DNA from: Acidobacteriota bacterium
GTDB taxonomy: Bacteria > Acidobacteriota > Terriglobia > UBA7540
Direction: 5' to 3'
Length of the DNA stretch: 38,503 nt
NCBI GenBank assembly: GCA_021827245.1
Contig: JAKAWN010000014.1
Location: 1 to 38,503, forward strand
Shown: positions 16,145 to 24,593 of the stretch, piece after piece
Layout of the letters: every line of letters starts with the position of its first letter
Position numbering within the stretch: position 1 is the stretch's first letter
Program-made: the position numbers and the translations under genes
Notes under the pieces: model-generated
Seen by the model: only the letters and a program-made list of their open reading frames with translations
Told to the model about the DNA's origin: nothing
The model's database searches: none

Positions 16145-16636
16145 ATGAAATACGAGCGGTTTGAGCAGTTGCCAGTGTGGCAGGCGGCAATTGATTTGGC
16201 AAGGCGGGTTTACGTGCTCACATCGAAGCGTGAGTTCCGGGGGCAACGCAGCCTGCGCGACCAGATTGAGCGGGCTGCCGTTTCTGTTTCCAATAACGTT
16301 GCGGAAGGGTTTGAACGGGGGACAACGCAGGAGTTGCTTACGTTTCTCTACATCGCGCGAGGATCGGCGGGCGAAGTGCGCTCCTTGCTCTGTTTAATCG
16401 AGGGGCTGCCGGGATTCGGAAATCTCAAATCTGAAATTTCAGATTTGAAATCGCGGGCGGAAGGCATTTCCAGGCAGTTGCGAGGCTGGGCGGACTCGCT
16501 GCAGAATTCCGCGATCGCGGGCCAGCGCTATTTGAATGAGAAAACGCGCCGGACTGAGAAGTCCCGGAGGGATCGGGAAGAGTTTCTCACAAAGCTCGCG
16601 CAGATTCGCCGTGGTGATTTGAAGGTGGAAGGCTGA
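16145..16636 (+). CDS. Four-helix-bundle protein (S23/Avd-like)
   Basis: 163 residues. The family signature is clear: FEQLPVWQAAIDLARRVY, LRDQIERAAVSVSNNVAEGFERG and FLYIARGSAGEVRS. Members occur inside 23S rRNA intervening sequences, as Avd in diversity-generating retroelements and as free chromosomal genes; basic pentamers bind nucleic acid in the studied cases. There is no reverse transcriptase or rRNA here, so the role is unknown. Oddly, residues 93-103 (NLKSEISDLKS) are encoded by a 24-base perfect palindrome that resembles an AT-rich repeat just upstream. It sits where family members usually have a loop between helices 3 and 4. CGGGGA lies about 4 bases before the ATG. The C-terminal 35 residues are strongly basic. 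Confidence 0.88.
   Translation: MKYERFEQLPVWQAAIDLARRVYVLTSKREFRGQRSLRDQIERAAVSVSNNVAEGFERGTTQELLTFLYIARGSAGEVRSLLCLIEGLPGFGNLKSEISDLKSRAEGISRQLRGWADSLQNSAIAGQRYLNEKTRRTEKSRRDREEFLTKLAQIRRGDLKVEG
16422..16451. repeat. In-frame palindromic repeat within the four-helix-bundle gene
   Basis: Positions 16425-16448 form a perfect 24-base palindrome centred on GAAATTTC. The symmetry continues to 16422 and 16451 with one mismatched pair. It would fold as a long hairpin in the mRNA and is far more AT-rich than the rest of the gene. Confidence 0.85.
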
Positions 16637-16649
16637 GATTTCAGCTTCC
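16627..16649. terminator. Possible bidirectional terminator between convergent genes
   Basis: GGAA-g-GCTGA, loop GATT, TCAGC-TTCC forms a nine-pair stem with one bulged G. It overlaps the stop codon of the four-helix-bundle gene and lies 12 bases from the stop of the opposing SEC-C gene. There is no long T-tract on either side. Confidence 0.42.
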
Positions 16650-16660
16650 GGCGTTTGGCC

Positions 16661-17602
16661 CTAACGGTCGCGACTGCGTACCGTCAGGCCTCTCCCATGA
16701 CAGCTTTTGTACTTTTTCCCGCTGCCGCAAGGACAGGGTTGGCTTGCTCGAACTTTCGGCACGGCAAGGGGTGGAATATTCGGTTGACCGGGCAAAACCT
16801 TCAAGGAGATATCTGTTATACAGCCAAGCCCTAACGGGCCGACGGCATTCACAACGTCAGGCATGAAAATCTCATATTTCACCTTGCTTGAGTGATACCC
16901 AGCCCGAATATTGCCCGTCCGGCTCCGGGGAATGACCGCGCTGAGGCATTGCTCCCCGATGAATTTACGGGAGCGCCTTGACTTCGCAGCCGATCGGACA
17001 ACTTCGATGGCCTTCCCAACCAGGGCATTGGCCGGCTTTGCATCTTCGAGGAGTTCCTCAAGCGCCAGATGATCCCTCGCCGGGACAGCGTCCTGCATGC
17101 CGCTTATCAACACTTTTGTGGAGCGACCGTCTGGCTTAAGCTTCTCCCTTAGACACGTTACAGAAAAATGATCCCAGGCCTCCCCCTCTGCGGTGCCGTC
17201 GTCGTTCTCGAAATTCGTAACGCGACAAAGAAACGCGAGCGGGCGAGGTTCCGCGTAGTGATAACCACAAAAGATTAGCGAAAGTCGGCCATCGGATCTG
17301 GGCAATCCAAGCCGAGCAACGTCCCGTGTAGCGATACGAGCGAGCCGCCCGAGCATTGGGCGCAATTGAAAGTCCGGCCCAGCTGCTTCGCGTAATGAAT
17401 CGCACAACCACCGTTGAGTCGAGAAGCCTTTCGCGCATGCCAGTCCGGTATAAGCCACCGCTGCTCGCGCGTCCCCGCAGTTGAGGACGGCAAGCTTACA
17501 CGCTTCTTCATCGTAGACTCTGCCTGTTCTTCCATCAACAAGTCTGCGGTCTGTAACAAGAACCGTTTCCCTTGGGCCAGCGAGCGCAATGCTCAAAGTC
17601 AT
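16661..17602 (-). CDS. Proteasome-like Ntn-hydrolase candidate with C-terminal SEC-C zinc motif
   Basis: 313 residues from the ATG at 17602, which follows GAGG by 6 bases. The next residue is Thr, so Met removal would expose an N-terminal Thr. Counting that Thr as 1, Asp falls at 17 (VLVTDRR) and Lys at 35 (EEACKL). This closely mirrors Thr1, Asp17 and Lys33 of proteasome beta subunits, and AAVAYTGLA fits the following beta strand. The C terminus ends in SEC-C, CPCGSGKKYKSCH (Cys290, Cys292, Cys301, His302), which binds zinc and often recruits proteins. IGEQCLSAVIP in the middle is characteristic of SEC-C proteins with this N-terminal domain. I infer a hydrolase; no activity is established. 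It is preceded by a dispersed repeat that lies in its leader. Confidence 0.72.
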   Translation of the reverse strand: MTLSIALAGPRETVLVTDRRLVDGRTGRVYDEEACKLAVLNCGDARAAVAYTGLACAKGFSTQRWLCDSLREAAGPDFQLRPMLGRLARIATRDVARLGLPRSDGRLSLIFCGYHYAEPRPLAFLCRVTNFENDDGTAEGEAWDHFSVTCLREKLKPDGRSTKVLISGMQDAVPARDHLALEELLEDAKPANALVGKAIEVVRSAAKSRRSRKFIGEQCLSAVIPRSRTGNIRAGYHSSKVKYEIFMPDVVNAVGPLGLGCITDISLKVLPGQPNIPPLAVPKVRASQPCPCGSGKKYKSCHGRGLTVRSRDR

Positions 17603-17627
17603 AGGGGACCTCAGCCGGTAGTGGGTT

Positions 17628-17670
17628 CGTCGGTTGTAATCTGCAAAAAGACCACAGCACAAAAGCGGTG
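17628..17670 (-). repeat. Dispersed repeat, copy A, after kbl
   Basis: 43 bases beginning CGTCGGTTGTAATCTG and ending GCACAAAAGCGGTG on the plus strand match 35978-36019 at 34 of 43 positions with one gap. It lies just after the kbl stop and inside the leader of the SEC-C gene. Weaker similarity (CATAG and CAGCCG words) extends toward the SEC-C start. Confidence 0.65.
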
Positions 17671-17685
17671 CCGTGGCCACACGCG

Positions 17686-18876
17686 CTAAGCGGCTACCAT
17701 GGCGTCGCGCACTTCGCGGAAGCTCTGGATGGCGAATTCCAGATCCTCGCGGGTGTGGGCGGCGGAAATCTGCACGCGGATGCGCGCCTTGCCCTGCGGC
17801 ACCACGGGATAGGAGAATCCGATCACGTAGATGCCTTTAGCCAGCATCGCGTCGGCCATCTTCGTGGCTTTGCTGGCGTCGCCGATCATGATGGGCACAA
17901 TCGGATGCTCGCCCGGAAGGATTGAAAAGCCCAGCTTGGCCATCTCCTCGCGGAAGAATCGCGTGTTGGCCTTCAGCCGCTCGCGCAGTTCGTCCGACTC
18001 CTGCAGCAGTTCCAGAACCTTCAGCGAAGCGGCCACAATCGCCGGCGAGACGGAATTTGAAAACAGATAAGGCCGCGAGCGCTGGCGCAGCAGTTCGATG
18101 ATTTCCGTCCGGCCGGTGGTATAGCCGCCGCTGGCGCCGCCGAGCGCCTTGCCCAGCGTTCCGGTAATAATGTCCACCCGTCCTTCGACGCCGCAATGTT
18201 CCGGAGTGCCGCGCCCGTGCTTTCCCATAAAGCCCACAGCGTGCGAATCGTCCACCATCACCAGCGCGTCGTACTTTTCCGCCAACTCGCAAATGCCCGG
18301 CAGTTTGGCCACGTAGCCGTCCATGGAAAAGACGCCGTCGGTGGCCACCAGCACGTAGCGCGCTTCGGCCTTGGCCTGCTTCAATTTCTCCTCCAAATCG
18401 CTCATGTCGCCGTTGCGAAAGCGGTACCGCTTGGCCTTGCAGAGGCGAATGCCGTCGATGATGCTGGCATGGTTCAGTTCATCGGAAATCACAGCGTCTT
18501 CAGCGTCCAGCAGCGTTTCAAACAGCCCGCCGTTGGCGTCAAAGCAGGAGCTGTAAAGGATGGTGTCGTCAGTTCCGAGAAACCGGCTCAGCGCTGCTTC
18601 CAGTTGCTCGTGGATGGCCTGCTTCCCACAGATAAATCGCACCGAGGAGAGCCCGTAGCCCCAGCGGTCGAGCGCTTCCTTCGCCGCCTTCACAATGGCC
18701 GGATGATTTGCCAGACCCAGGTAGTTGTTGGCACACAGGTTCAGGACGGTCTCCCCGCTCTGAAGCTTCACTCGCGTCTGCTGCGCGGACTCGAGCGTTC
18801 TTTCATTCTTGTAAAGCCCGGCCTGCCGGATTTCGCCCAGGCGGGCCGTCAGATGTTCGCGGATGCTCCCGTACAA
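17686..18876 (-). CDS. kbl: Glycine C-acetyltransferase (2-amino-3-ketobutyrate CoA ligase)
   Basis: 396 residues, normal Kbl length, PLP-dependent alpha-oxoamine synthase family. The PLP lysine is Lys243 in [32 protein letters not shown] and [10 protein letters not shown] are conserved. It splits 2-amino-3-ketobutyrate with CoA into glycine and acetyl-CoA, the second step of threonine breakdown. The start is TTG at 18876, chosen because GGAGGG lies exactly 6 bases before it; the nearby ATG is out of frame and belongs to the tdh end. Only one base separates it from the tdh stop, so translation is probably coupled. Pairing with tdh rules out related synthases such as BioF with good confidence. 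Confidence 0.95.
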   Translation of the reverse strand: MYGSIREHLTARLGEIRQAGLYKNERTLESAQQTRVKLQSGETVLNLCANNYLGLANHPAIVKAAKEALDRWGYGLSSVRFICGKQAIHEQLEAALSRFLGTDDTILYSSCFDANGGLFETLLDAEDAVISDELNHASIIDGIRLCKAKRYRFRNGDMSDLEEKLKQAKAEARYVLVATDGVFSMDGYVAKLPGICELAEKYDALVMVDDSHAVGFMGKHGRGTPEHCGVEGRVDIITGTLGKALGGASGGYTTGRTEIIELLRQRSRPYLFSNSVSPAIVAASLKVLELLQESDELRERLKANTRFFREEMAKLGFSILPGEHPIVPIMIGDASKATKMADAMLAKGIYVIGFSYPVVPQGKARIRVQISAAHTREDLEFAIQSFREVRDAMVAA

Positions 18877-18877
18877 T

Positions 18878-19906
18878 TCATTCCCTCCAGTTCAGTATCA
18901 CCTTGCCGCAGTTGCCACTCGCCATCGCCTCAAAACCCTTTTCATACTCCTGCCACGGCAGGCGGTGGGTAATCACCGGCGTAATGTCAAGGCCCGACTC
19001 CAGCATCACCGTCATCTTGTACCACGTCTCGTACATTTCCCGGCCGTAGATACCCTTGATGGTCAGCATGTTGAAGATCACCTGGTTCCAGTCGATACAC
19101 ATCTCGTGATTGGGGATACCGAGCATGGCGATTCGACCGCCGTGGCTCATGTTGGAAAGCATGCTCCGGAAGGCCTCCGGGCTTCCGGACATTTCGAGCC
19201 CCACGTCAAAACCTTCCTGCATGCCCAGCTCTTTCTGCACTTGCTCCAGCGGTTTCTTGGTGGGATCGATGGCCATGGTCACGCCCATCTTCTCCGCCAG
19301 CTTGCGGCGCTCGGGGATCAGGTCCGAAATCACCACAAAGCGCGCTCCGGCATGCCGCACAACCGCTGCCGCCATCAGGCCGATCGGCCCCGCTCCGGTG
19401 ATCAGCACATCCTCGCCCAGCACGGGAAACTGCAACGCTGTGTGGACCGCGTTGCCGAAGGGGTCAAAAATTGAGGCGATTTCGAGCGGAACCGTGGAGT
19501 GGTGCCGCCAGATGTTGCTCATCGGAAGCGCGATGTATTCGGCGAAGGCGCCGGGCCGGCTGACTCCCACTCCCTTGGAGTGCGCGCACAGATGCCGCCG
19601 TCCGGCCAGACAATTCCGGCAGCGTCCGCAGACCACGTGGCCCTCGCCGCTCACAATCATGCCGGGCTCAAAATCGCTCACGTTCGAACCGACGGCCTCA
19701 ATTTCGCCCACAAATTCGTGGCCGATCACCAGCGGAACCCGGATCGTCTTCTTTGCCCAATCGTCCCATTCGTAAATGTGCAGGTCGGTGCCGCAGATGC
19801 CAGTCAATTGGACGTGGATCAGAACATCATTGATCCCGATCGTCGGCTTGGGCACATCGTCGATCCACAGGCCACATTCTGCCCGGGTTTTTACCAATGC
19901 TTTCAT
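18878..19906 (-). CDS. tdh: L-threonine 3-dehydrogenase
   Basis: 342 residues of the zinc-dependent medium-chain dehydrogenase family. Catalytic zinc ligands are Cys38 (GICGTD) and His63-Glu64 (GHE). Structural zinc ligands are Cys93, Cys96, Cys99 and Cys107. The NAD site is [10 protein letters not shown]. It oxidises threonine to 2-amino-3-ketobutyrate, which Kbl then cleaves. An open frame extends to 20014, but the ATG at 19906 follows GGAGA by 8 bases and gives the family-standard N terminus. First gene of the tdh-kbl operon. Confidence 0.96.
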   Translation of the reverse strand: MKALVKTRAECGLWIDDVPKPTIGINDVLIHVQLTGICGTDLHIYEWDDWAKKTIRVPLVIGHEFVGEIEAVGSNVSDFEPGMIVSGEGHVVCGRCRNCLAGRRHLCAHSKGVGVSRPGAFAEYIALPMSNIWRHHSTVPLEIASIFDPFGNAVHTALQFPVLGEDVLITGAGPIGLMAAAVVRHAGARFVVISDLIPERRKLAEKMGVTMAIDPTKKPLEQVQKELGMQEGFDVGLEMSGSPEAFRSMLSNMSHGGRIAMLGIPNHEMCIDWNQVIFNMLTIKGIYGREMYETWYKMTVMLESGLDITPVITHRLPWQEYEKGFEAMASGNCGKVILNWRE

Positions 19907-20413
19907 CGTTGTCTCTCCAGAATTGGAATTCGAGAAAATCTCATGGTTGGGGCCTGCAGATGATTCGTTGATTGCGGACCAACAAGTCTCGATTATCGCA
20001 CAAAAAAAGCGCAAGTCTTCTCAGGCTGAGCGGAGATGTCGCGAACGGGGCTTGGCTGATCGGTGCCGCAAGGAGGCTAGCCTCCATGGTTTCTCCTCGC
20101 GTCCTCCGGGAGAAGATGAGTGCGCCAGCGATAAGACGATGTGCTGCACCGGCTGTCTCTTCGCCTCCTGTTCTCGGCGGATAGCCCGATTTTATAAGGG
20201 TGTGAGCGGCGCAGCTGCGGTGAAGCATTTACCATCGTACGCGTTCCATCGTAAGCCTGACAACAAGGGCAGCATTGCAGCTATCGGGTTGCCACCAGGA
20301 TTGCCCTGACCTGATGGCTTGCCCCTGCACTGCGAAAACTTCTCGCCTGGCGAACGTTATATTTATAGCGTACAATTCGGTCAGTGGGGCTTCCAACCTT
20401 TTGGAGGTGCGCC
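19907..20413. other. Divergent intergenic region, no gene seen
   Basis: About 505 bases between tdh (minus) and the secreted protease (plus). The open frames here have no ribosome binding site and no recognisable product. A TACAAT at 20371-20376, about 40 bases before the protease start, is a possible -10. Confidence 0.55.
19992..20000 (-). promoter_or_regulatory. Candidate extended -10 promoter for tdh-kbl
   Basis: On the minus strand TGCGATAAT forms an extended -10 after a long T-run, about 90 bases before the tdh ATG. No clear -35 is visible. Confidence 0.38.
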
Positions 20414-21610
20414 ATGAAACGCCGCCCCGCCTACCACCTGCTTTTCGCAGCTTTTGTTTTCGCGGCCATTTCAGCACAGGCTCAAGCACCTGCGTCTGAA
20501 GCCGCGCTCACCTCGGAACAAATCATTGAGAAGGCCACGCCATCCGTCGCGCTGGTGCTGGTTGGCAAAACTCCTTCTCAACTCGGAGGCGTTGGATCTG
20601 CGCTCATCGTTCGCGAAAACGGAATCCTTCTGACGGCGTATCACGTGGTTAGGGATGCTCAGGTTGTGCAAGTCCGGTTCAGGAATGGCGAGGTTTTCGA
20701 CAGCGTTCAATTGCTTGGAAAGGATGTTCGGCGCGACGTCGCAGCCATTCGCATTTCTGCGGCGGCCTTGCCCGTGCTACCCCTGGCCAGTGCCGGCAAG
20801 GCAAAAGCTGGAGACCCCGTCTGGGAAGTATCGAATGCTGCAGCCCTGCCCTGGACCGCTTCCACCGGGATTATCAGCTCGTACCGGCTGGCGGAGGAAG
20901 TGCCGGGAGCGGGAAGCGGCTACCGTGTCCTTCAATTTACCGCTCCGGTCTCCGCGGGTTCGAGTGCCGGCGTGCTGGTGGATGCCCAGGGCCGGGCGCT
21001 CGGCTTGATCCTGGGATCGGTGACGGGAGGCCAAAATCTCAATTTTGCCGTTCCCGTCGAAAACGTGCTCGGCCTAGCTGACGCTCCGGTTGCGCAGACC
21101 TTTGGGTCAGGTGCCGAACTGCGGCTGCCCGCTGAGAGCGTCACGACCCGGGTGCAGAAGCCGGTTCAGGCTGAGCCGGCCGGATCTGCAGAGGCAGCAC
21201 CTAATGCGGAAGATCTTGCAAGGTCCGAGGTCCTGAAATCAAAAGACAAGGTCTTCATCCTTCGCAACTTTCGAACCATGTGTGTCGACACGCGCAAGGC
21301 TGAGTTCTTTGGCAACCGCCAGATGCAGGCTGCGCTGCTGCGAAACAAGGATTTTGCCGGTTTGAATGTCTCGCTGGTGGACGATCCCAACTTGGCGGAC
21401 GTCGTCCTTGTCGTCGAATATACCTTTGCCTGGGATTATCCTTTCACGCTGAGACATCAGAACACGGACATGATTCTTCTTGCCGGCAAAGGATTGGGTG
21501 CGTTTTCAGGACCGGGGGGCGCTGCCGACGTGGCAAGAAAGCTGATCAACCTGCTGAAACCTTATCGCACGAGCACGCCAGTGCCCCCCAGCAGCGAAAA
21601 GTCAAACTGA
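20414..21610 (+). CDS. Secreted trypsin-like serine protease (HtrA-type core, no PDZ)
   Basis: 398 residues from the ATG at 20414, which follows GGAGGT by 6 bases; a longer frame from 20384 would disrupt the signal peptide (RRPAYHLLFAAFVFAAISAQAQA). The protease core (about 35-235) has His77 in LLTAYHVVR, Asp108 in RRDVAAI and Ser184 in AGSSAG, where most HtrA proteins have GNSGG. The PDZ domain expected after the core is absent. Instead there is a Pro/Ala/Glu linker (about 240-275) and a 110-residue domain (FILRNFRTMCVDTRKAEFF onward) that I do not recognise. It probably acts in the periplasm, and the substrate is unknown. Monocistronic. Confidence 0.84.
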   Translation: MKRRPAYHLLFAAFVFAAISAQAQAPASEAALTSEQIIEKATPSVALVLVGKTPSQLGGVGSALIVRENGILLTAYHVVRDAQVVQVRFRNGEVFDSVQLLGKDVRRDVAAIRISAAALPVLPLASAGKAKAGDPVWEVSNAAALPWTASTGIISSYRLAEEVPGAGSGYRVLQFTAPVSAGSSAGVLVDAQGRALGLILGSVTGGQNLNFAVPVENVLGLADAPVAQTFGSGAELRLPAESVTTRVQKPVQAEPAGSAEAAPNAEDLARSEVLKSKDKVFILRNFRTMCVDTRKAEFFGNRQMQAALLRNKDFAGLNVSLVDDPNLADVVLVVEYTFAWDYPFTLRHQNTDMILLAGKGLGAFSGPGGAADVARKLINLLKPYRTSTPVPPSSEKSN

Positions 21611-21830
21611 AGGCCGAGCGATCTCGAACTTCCACTTCGCCAACGAAACGAGTGGCTGCAAAGGTTTCCTGCCGTTGCCGGCCTTGCCGTATATAACCAG
21701 TGCGGCCCAAACCGGCATGGCGGCCGCCGGTTCCGGCAGCCGCCCCTTTCCTTGCTCGGGCGCCGCGAGATCGGACCGATAAACCGGCGCATCAGTCGGC
21801 CTGAAATGACCGCGTTCGCGGCCAATATCG

Positions 21831-21839
21831 TGGTATAAA
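21831..21839 (+). promoter_or_regulatory. Candidate extended -10 promoter of the GH36-like gene
   Basis: TGGTATAAA gives an extended -10 about 52 bases before the ATG. The -35 is not evident. Confidence 0.4.
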
Positions 21840-21890
21840 TTCACTCCATGCGACATGCGCAAAATTCCGGAGAGGTGAATTGGAGGTTTC

Positions 21891-24227
21891 ATGAATCAAT
21901 TTGATCGGCGGCAATTCCTCGAGATGTCCGGGGCTGCGCTGCTGGCTGCGGCGGGCTCGGACGCAAAGGCTGAAGAACCTTCCCCTGTAACTGTCTCAAA
22001 TAAGAACGGGACACTGCGTGTGACCGGCGCAAACTACACCTGGGAATGGAGCCAGGCCGATGACCAGTCCCGCCTGCTTGACTCGAAAGGCTTGCTCATC
22101 ACCTCATCGCGCCTGCAGCCCGTAGTGGTTGTTTCCGGTCCGGGCAACACCAGGGCCCGCCGTGCAACTGAGGGCAAGATCGCTTCCCACGAATTTCATG
22201 ACGGGACCGCAACCTTCCACTACGCAGGGGTTAACGGCCATGCGCGCCTCAGCATGACCTGGAAATTTGGCAACCGCGCCGTCCGGGTGGAACCCCTGGT
22301 GTACGAGACCGCCGCAGGGGAAGACATCGTAAGCGTTCACTATTGTGCCGAGGCTCGGGAGAACAAGCCGGTTCCCAGCTTGCGATGTTCCTATCTGGTC
22401 GATCCCGGGATCAGCGAGGGATCATCAATCAGCCCGATCGTTCCCAAGGATGCCCGGCTCAGCGACCTTAGCTGGCTCGGACGGGGTGGACCGGGCCGCC
22501 CCGGCACGGGGTTACTGCAACAGTGGGGGCTTCCGGTCGATTTCTTCTGCGGTTTTAACATCAACCGCGTGGACCGCGGCCAGCGGGACGCCTATACGCG
22601 CGGCCGGTCGGAAGCATTCTGTTGCGGGTTGAGCAGCCTGCCCAATGGCGACCTTTTTCTCAACCTGAATCCTGGCGCGGCCAGCCTCATTGTGAACTAT
22701 CGCGGCGACCTCTGGGGCCACCTGCGCGGACCAGGCAAAATGTCGATTGGCGCGGGTCTTTTCTGGGCGTTTGGTCCCAATTATTACGAAGCTATCCGCG
22801 AATATTACCTTGGCCTGATGAACGCTGGAATTATTCACCGGAAGGTGAACTCCGAAAAGAAGACGTCGGCAGCGCTGACACCCCAGTTCTGCACCTGGGG
22901 CGCCCAGGTGGACCGGGGAAAGACAGGAGATCGGCTGGATGAAACTTTCCTCAGGGAGATTTACAAAGAGCTGAGGGAGTCCGGCATGCGCGCCGGGATG
23001 TTCTCGATTGACGACAAGTGGCAACACCGCTACGGCACGCTCCAACATTCCGCCAGAAGGTTTCCACATTTCATCGAGTTTCTGGATCAGGTGCGGGCTG
23101 ACGGGCTTCGCATCGGCCTCTGGGCCGCGTTCATGCGGTGCGAGGACCCACAGGACGTTGGGCTTGGAACGGAGAACATGTTGCGTTACCCGGACGGCAA
23201 GCCCTACAAGGCCGGAGGAGGCCAATATTATATCCTGGATTTCACCCAGCCCAAGGTGCAGGAGGTGATGAGCCGCCTGGCCCGGAACTTCATGCATCGC
23301 TACCATCCGGACCTGGTTAAATTTGACTTTGGCTATGAACTCCCCAGCGTTGACATTGCCGGCCCGGAGGACAAGCGCTGGGCGGGAGAACGGCTGATGT
23401 GGAAAGGTCTGGATGTGGTTGTCCGCGCCATGCGGGAAGTGAATCCCGATGTAGTCGTCATGTACTATCAGCTATCGCCCCTCTTTTTCGACTTCATAGA
23501 TCTGCACAGCCCCGACGACCTGTTTCTCTGCGCCGGAGAATATGACCTCGAGGCAAACCGCCGGTTTTTCTTCAGCAGCCTGTGCGGGACTTTGGGAGTA
23601 CCCACCTATGGATCCTCGGGCTACGACTGGCAGAGCGCGCCCAACATCTGGTTTGACTCCTCAGTTGTGGGAACCCTCGGTTCGCTCAACGATTTTCAGG
23701 GAGACGAGCGCGGCGAGCACGCCACGCCGGAACGCATTGCCCGGTACAACGGCCTGACGCACGTCCTGCGGGACTCGAATACGTTCCAGGTGGTTCCGCT
23801 GGATGCACAGTATGGCGCTCCCACCCGTGGCGCCAGAACGCGATCCTGGGCTCGCCTTGAGGAGGGCGAGGTTGTCTTGATCGCTCTCCGCCCGGCTTGC
23901 GAAATGGACGGCGCTTTTAATGAATCGACCACGCAGGAAGCAGCGCTAAGGGATAAGGTTCATGCGAATGTGCCGGTCGTTGTGGCCTCGCACACCCGTG
24001 ACGGCCTGGAGCGGGCAAGCGCGCTCGCGCTGGTGCCATGCGGCGACGGCGAGGTCAATATCCGCCGGGCAGAAGGAAGAGAGGCGGAGGTCACTGAGCA
24101 CTGGTTCGGCGGCGCTTCCACCAGTACGCGAGTGCCAATCCGTAACGGATTCTGCCGCCTGACCCTGCGAACGCACGGCGAGAACAACCGACCTCTTGAG
24201 TGGATTGAATTGAGGATTCGATCGTAA
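21891..24227 (+). CDS. Tat-exported GH36-like glycoside hydrolase
   Basis: 778 residues. The N terminus carries a twin-arginine signal (FDRRQFLEMSG, then an Ala-rich stretch ending near DAKA). An N-terminal beta-sandwich (about 30-320) precedes a (beta/alpha)8 barrel with FSIDDKWQHR (371-380) and the clan GH-D nucleophile motif VKFDFGYE (Asp479). HSPDD (Asp542/543) is a plausible acid/base region. A C-terminal beta domain follows. Members of this clan include alpha-galactosidases and related exo-enzymes; the exact sugar cannot be told from sequence. GGAGGT lies 4 bases before the ATG. It may act with the secreted GH27 enzyme at 11.3-12.4 kb, although the two genes are not linked in an operon. 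Confidence 0.85.
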   Translation: MNQFDRRQFLEMSGAALLAAAGSDAKAEEPSPVTVSNKNGTLRVTGANYTWEWSQADDQSRLLDSKGLLITSSRLQPVVVVSGPGNTRARRATEGKIASHEFHDGTATFHYAGVNGHARLSMTWKFGNRAVRVEPLVYETAAGEDIVSVHYCAEARENKPVPSLRCSYLVDPGISEGSSISPIVPKDARLSDLSWLGRGGPGRPGTGLLQQWGLPVDFFCGFNINRVDRGQRDAYTRGRSEAFCCGLSSLPNGDLFLNLNPGAASLIVNYRGDLWGHLRGPGKMSIGAGLFWAFGPNYYEAIREYYLGLMNAGIIHRKVNSEKKTSAALTPQFCTWGAQVDRGKTGDRLDETFLREIYKELRESGMRAGMFSIDDKWQHRYGTLQHSARRFPHFIEFLDQVRADGLRIGLWAAFMRCEDPQDVGLGTENMLRYPDGKPYKAGGGQYYILDFTQPKVQEVMSRLARNFMHRYHPDLVKFDFGYELPSVDIAGPEDKRWAGERLMWKGLDVVVRAMREVNPDVVVMYYQLSPLFFDFIDLHSPDDLFLCAGEYDLEANRRFFFSSLCGTLGVPTYGSSGYDWQSAPNIWFDSSVVGTLGSLNDFQGDERGEHATPERIARYNGLTHVLRDSNTFQVVPLDAQYGAPTRGARTRSWARLEEGEVVLIALRPACEMDGAFNESTTQEAALRDKVHANVPVVVASHTRDGLERASALALVPCGDGEVNIRRAEGREAEVTEHWFGGASTSTRVPIRNGFCRLTLRTHGENNRPLEWIELRIRS

Positions 24228-24257
24228 TTGTTTCCCTGAATCTGCACCCCGGCCGGC

Positions 24258-24443
24258 TCACCGCTTGCGGGCTTTCTTCTTCCGCGCGCCTCCGGGCGGG
24301 TTCTTCTTCACATAATCCCGGATATAGTCCAGCAGGACCTCGGTAATCGATTTCCCCTGGGCAGCCGTGGCGGCCTTGAAAGCGTTGTGGAGATCCGTCT
24401 CCACGTTCAGGTTCATCTTCTTGAAGCCTTCTTTCAGTGGCAT
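24258..24443 (-). CDS. Small ribbon-helix-helix DNA-binding protein
   Basis: 61 residues. MNLNVETDLHNAFKAATAAQ gives the beta strand and first helix, and KSITEVLLDYIRDYVKK the second helix, of a ribbon-helix-helix fold. The tail is very basic (GGARKKKARKR). ATG at 24443 follows GGAGG by 6 bases; a GTG three bases earlier is also possible. Proteins of this size serve as ParG-type partition factors, antitoxins or chromosomal regulators. No toxin gene is next to it, so no role is assigned. Confidence 0.78.
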   Translation of the reverse strand: MPLKEGFKKMNLNVETDLHNAFKAATAAQGKSITEVLLDYIRDYVKKNPPGGARKKKARKR

Positions 24444-24593
24444 CACCCACCTCCGTAGATAAGTGTACCCTGAAATAAGTACTCTCGGCCCATGTTGGCA
24501 GCCAGAATACCCGGGAAGGGTGGTTATAAGTCTGCTGACAACATTTAATTTAGGCCAAGATTCAGAAGCTCCTGCCAGTCTCCTGGCCGATTT

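Noticed and set aside
16145..16636. Diversity-generating retroelement accessory gene (avd)
   Set aside because: The protein family fits, but there is no reverse transcriptase, template repeat or variable-repeat target in the window.
19776..20309. 177-codon plus-strand frame over the tdh start and upstream region
   Set aside because: Half lies antisense to tdh; no ribosome binding site and no familiar sequence.
22512..23306. 264-codon minus-strand frame opposite the GH36-like gene
   Set aside because: Antisense shadow; the plus strand has catalytic motifs and a strong ribosome binding site.
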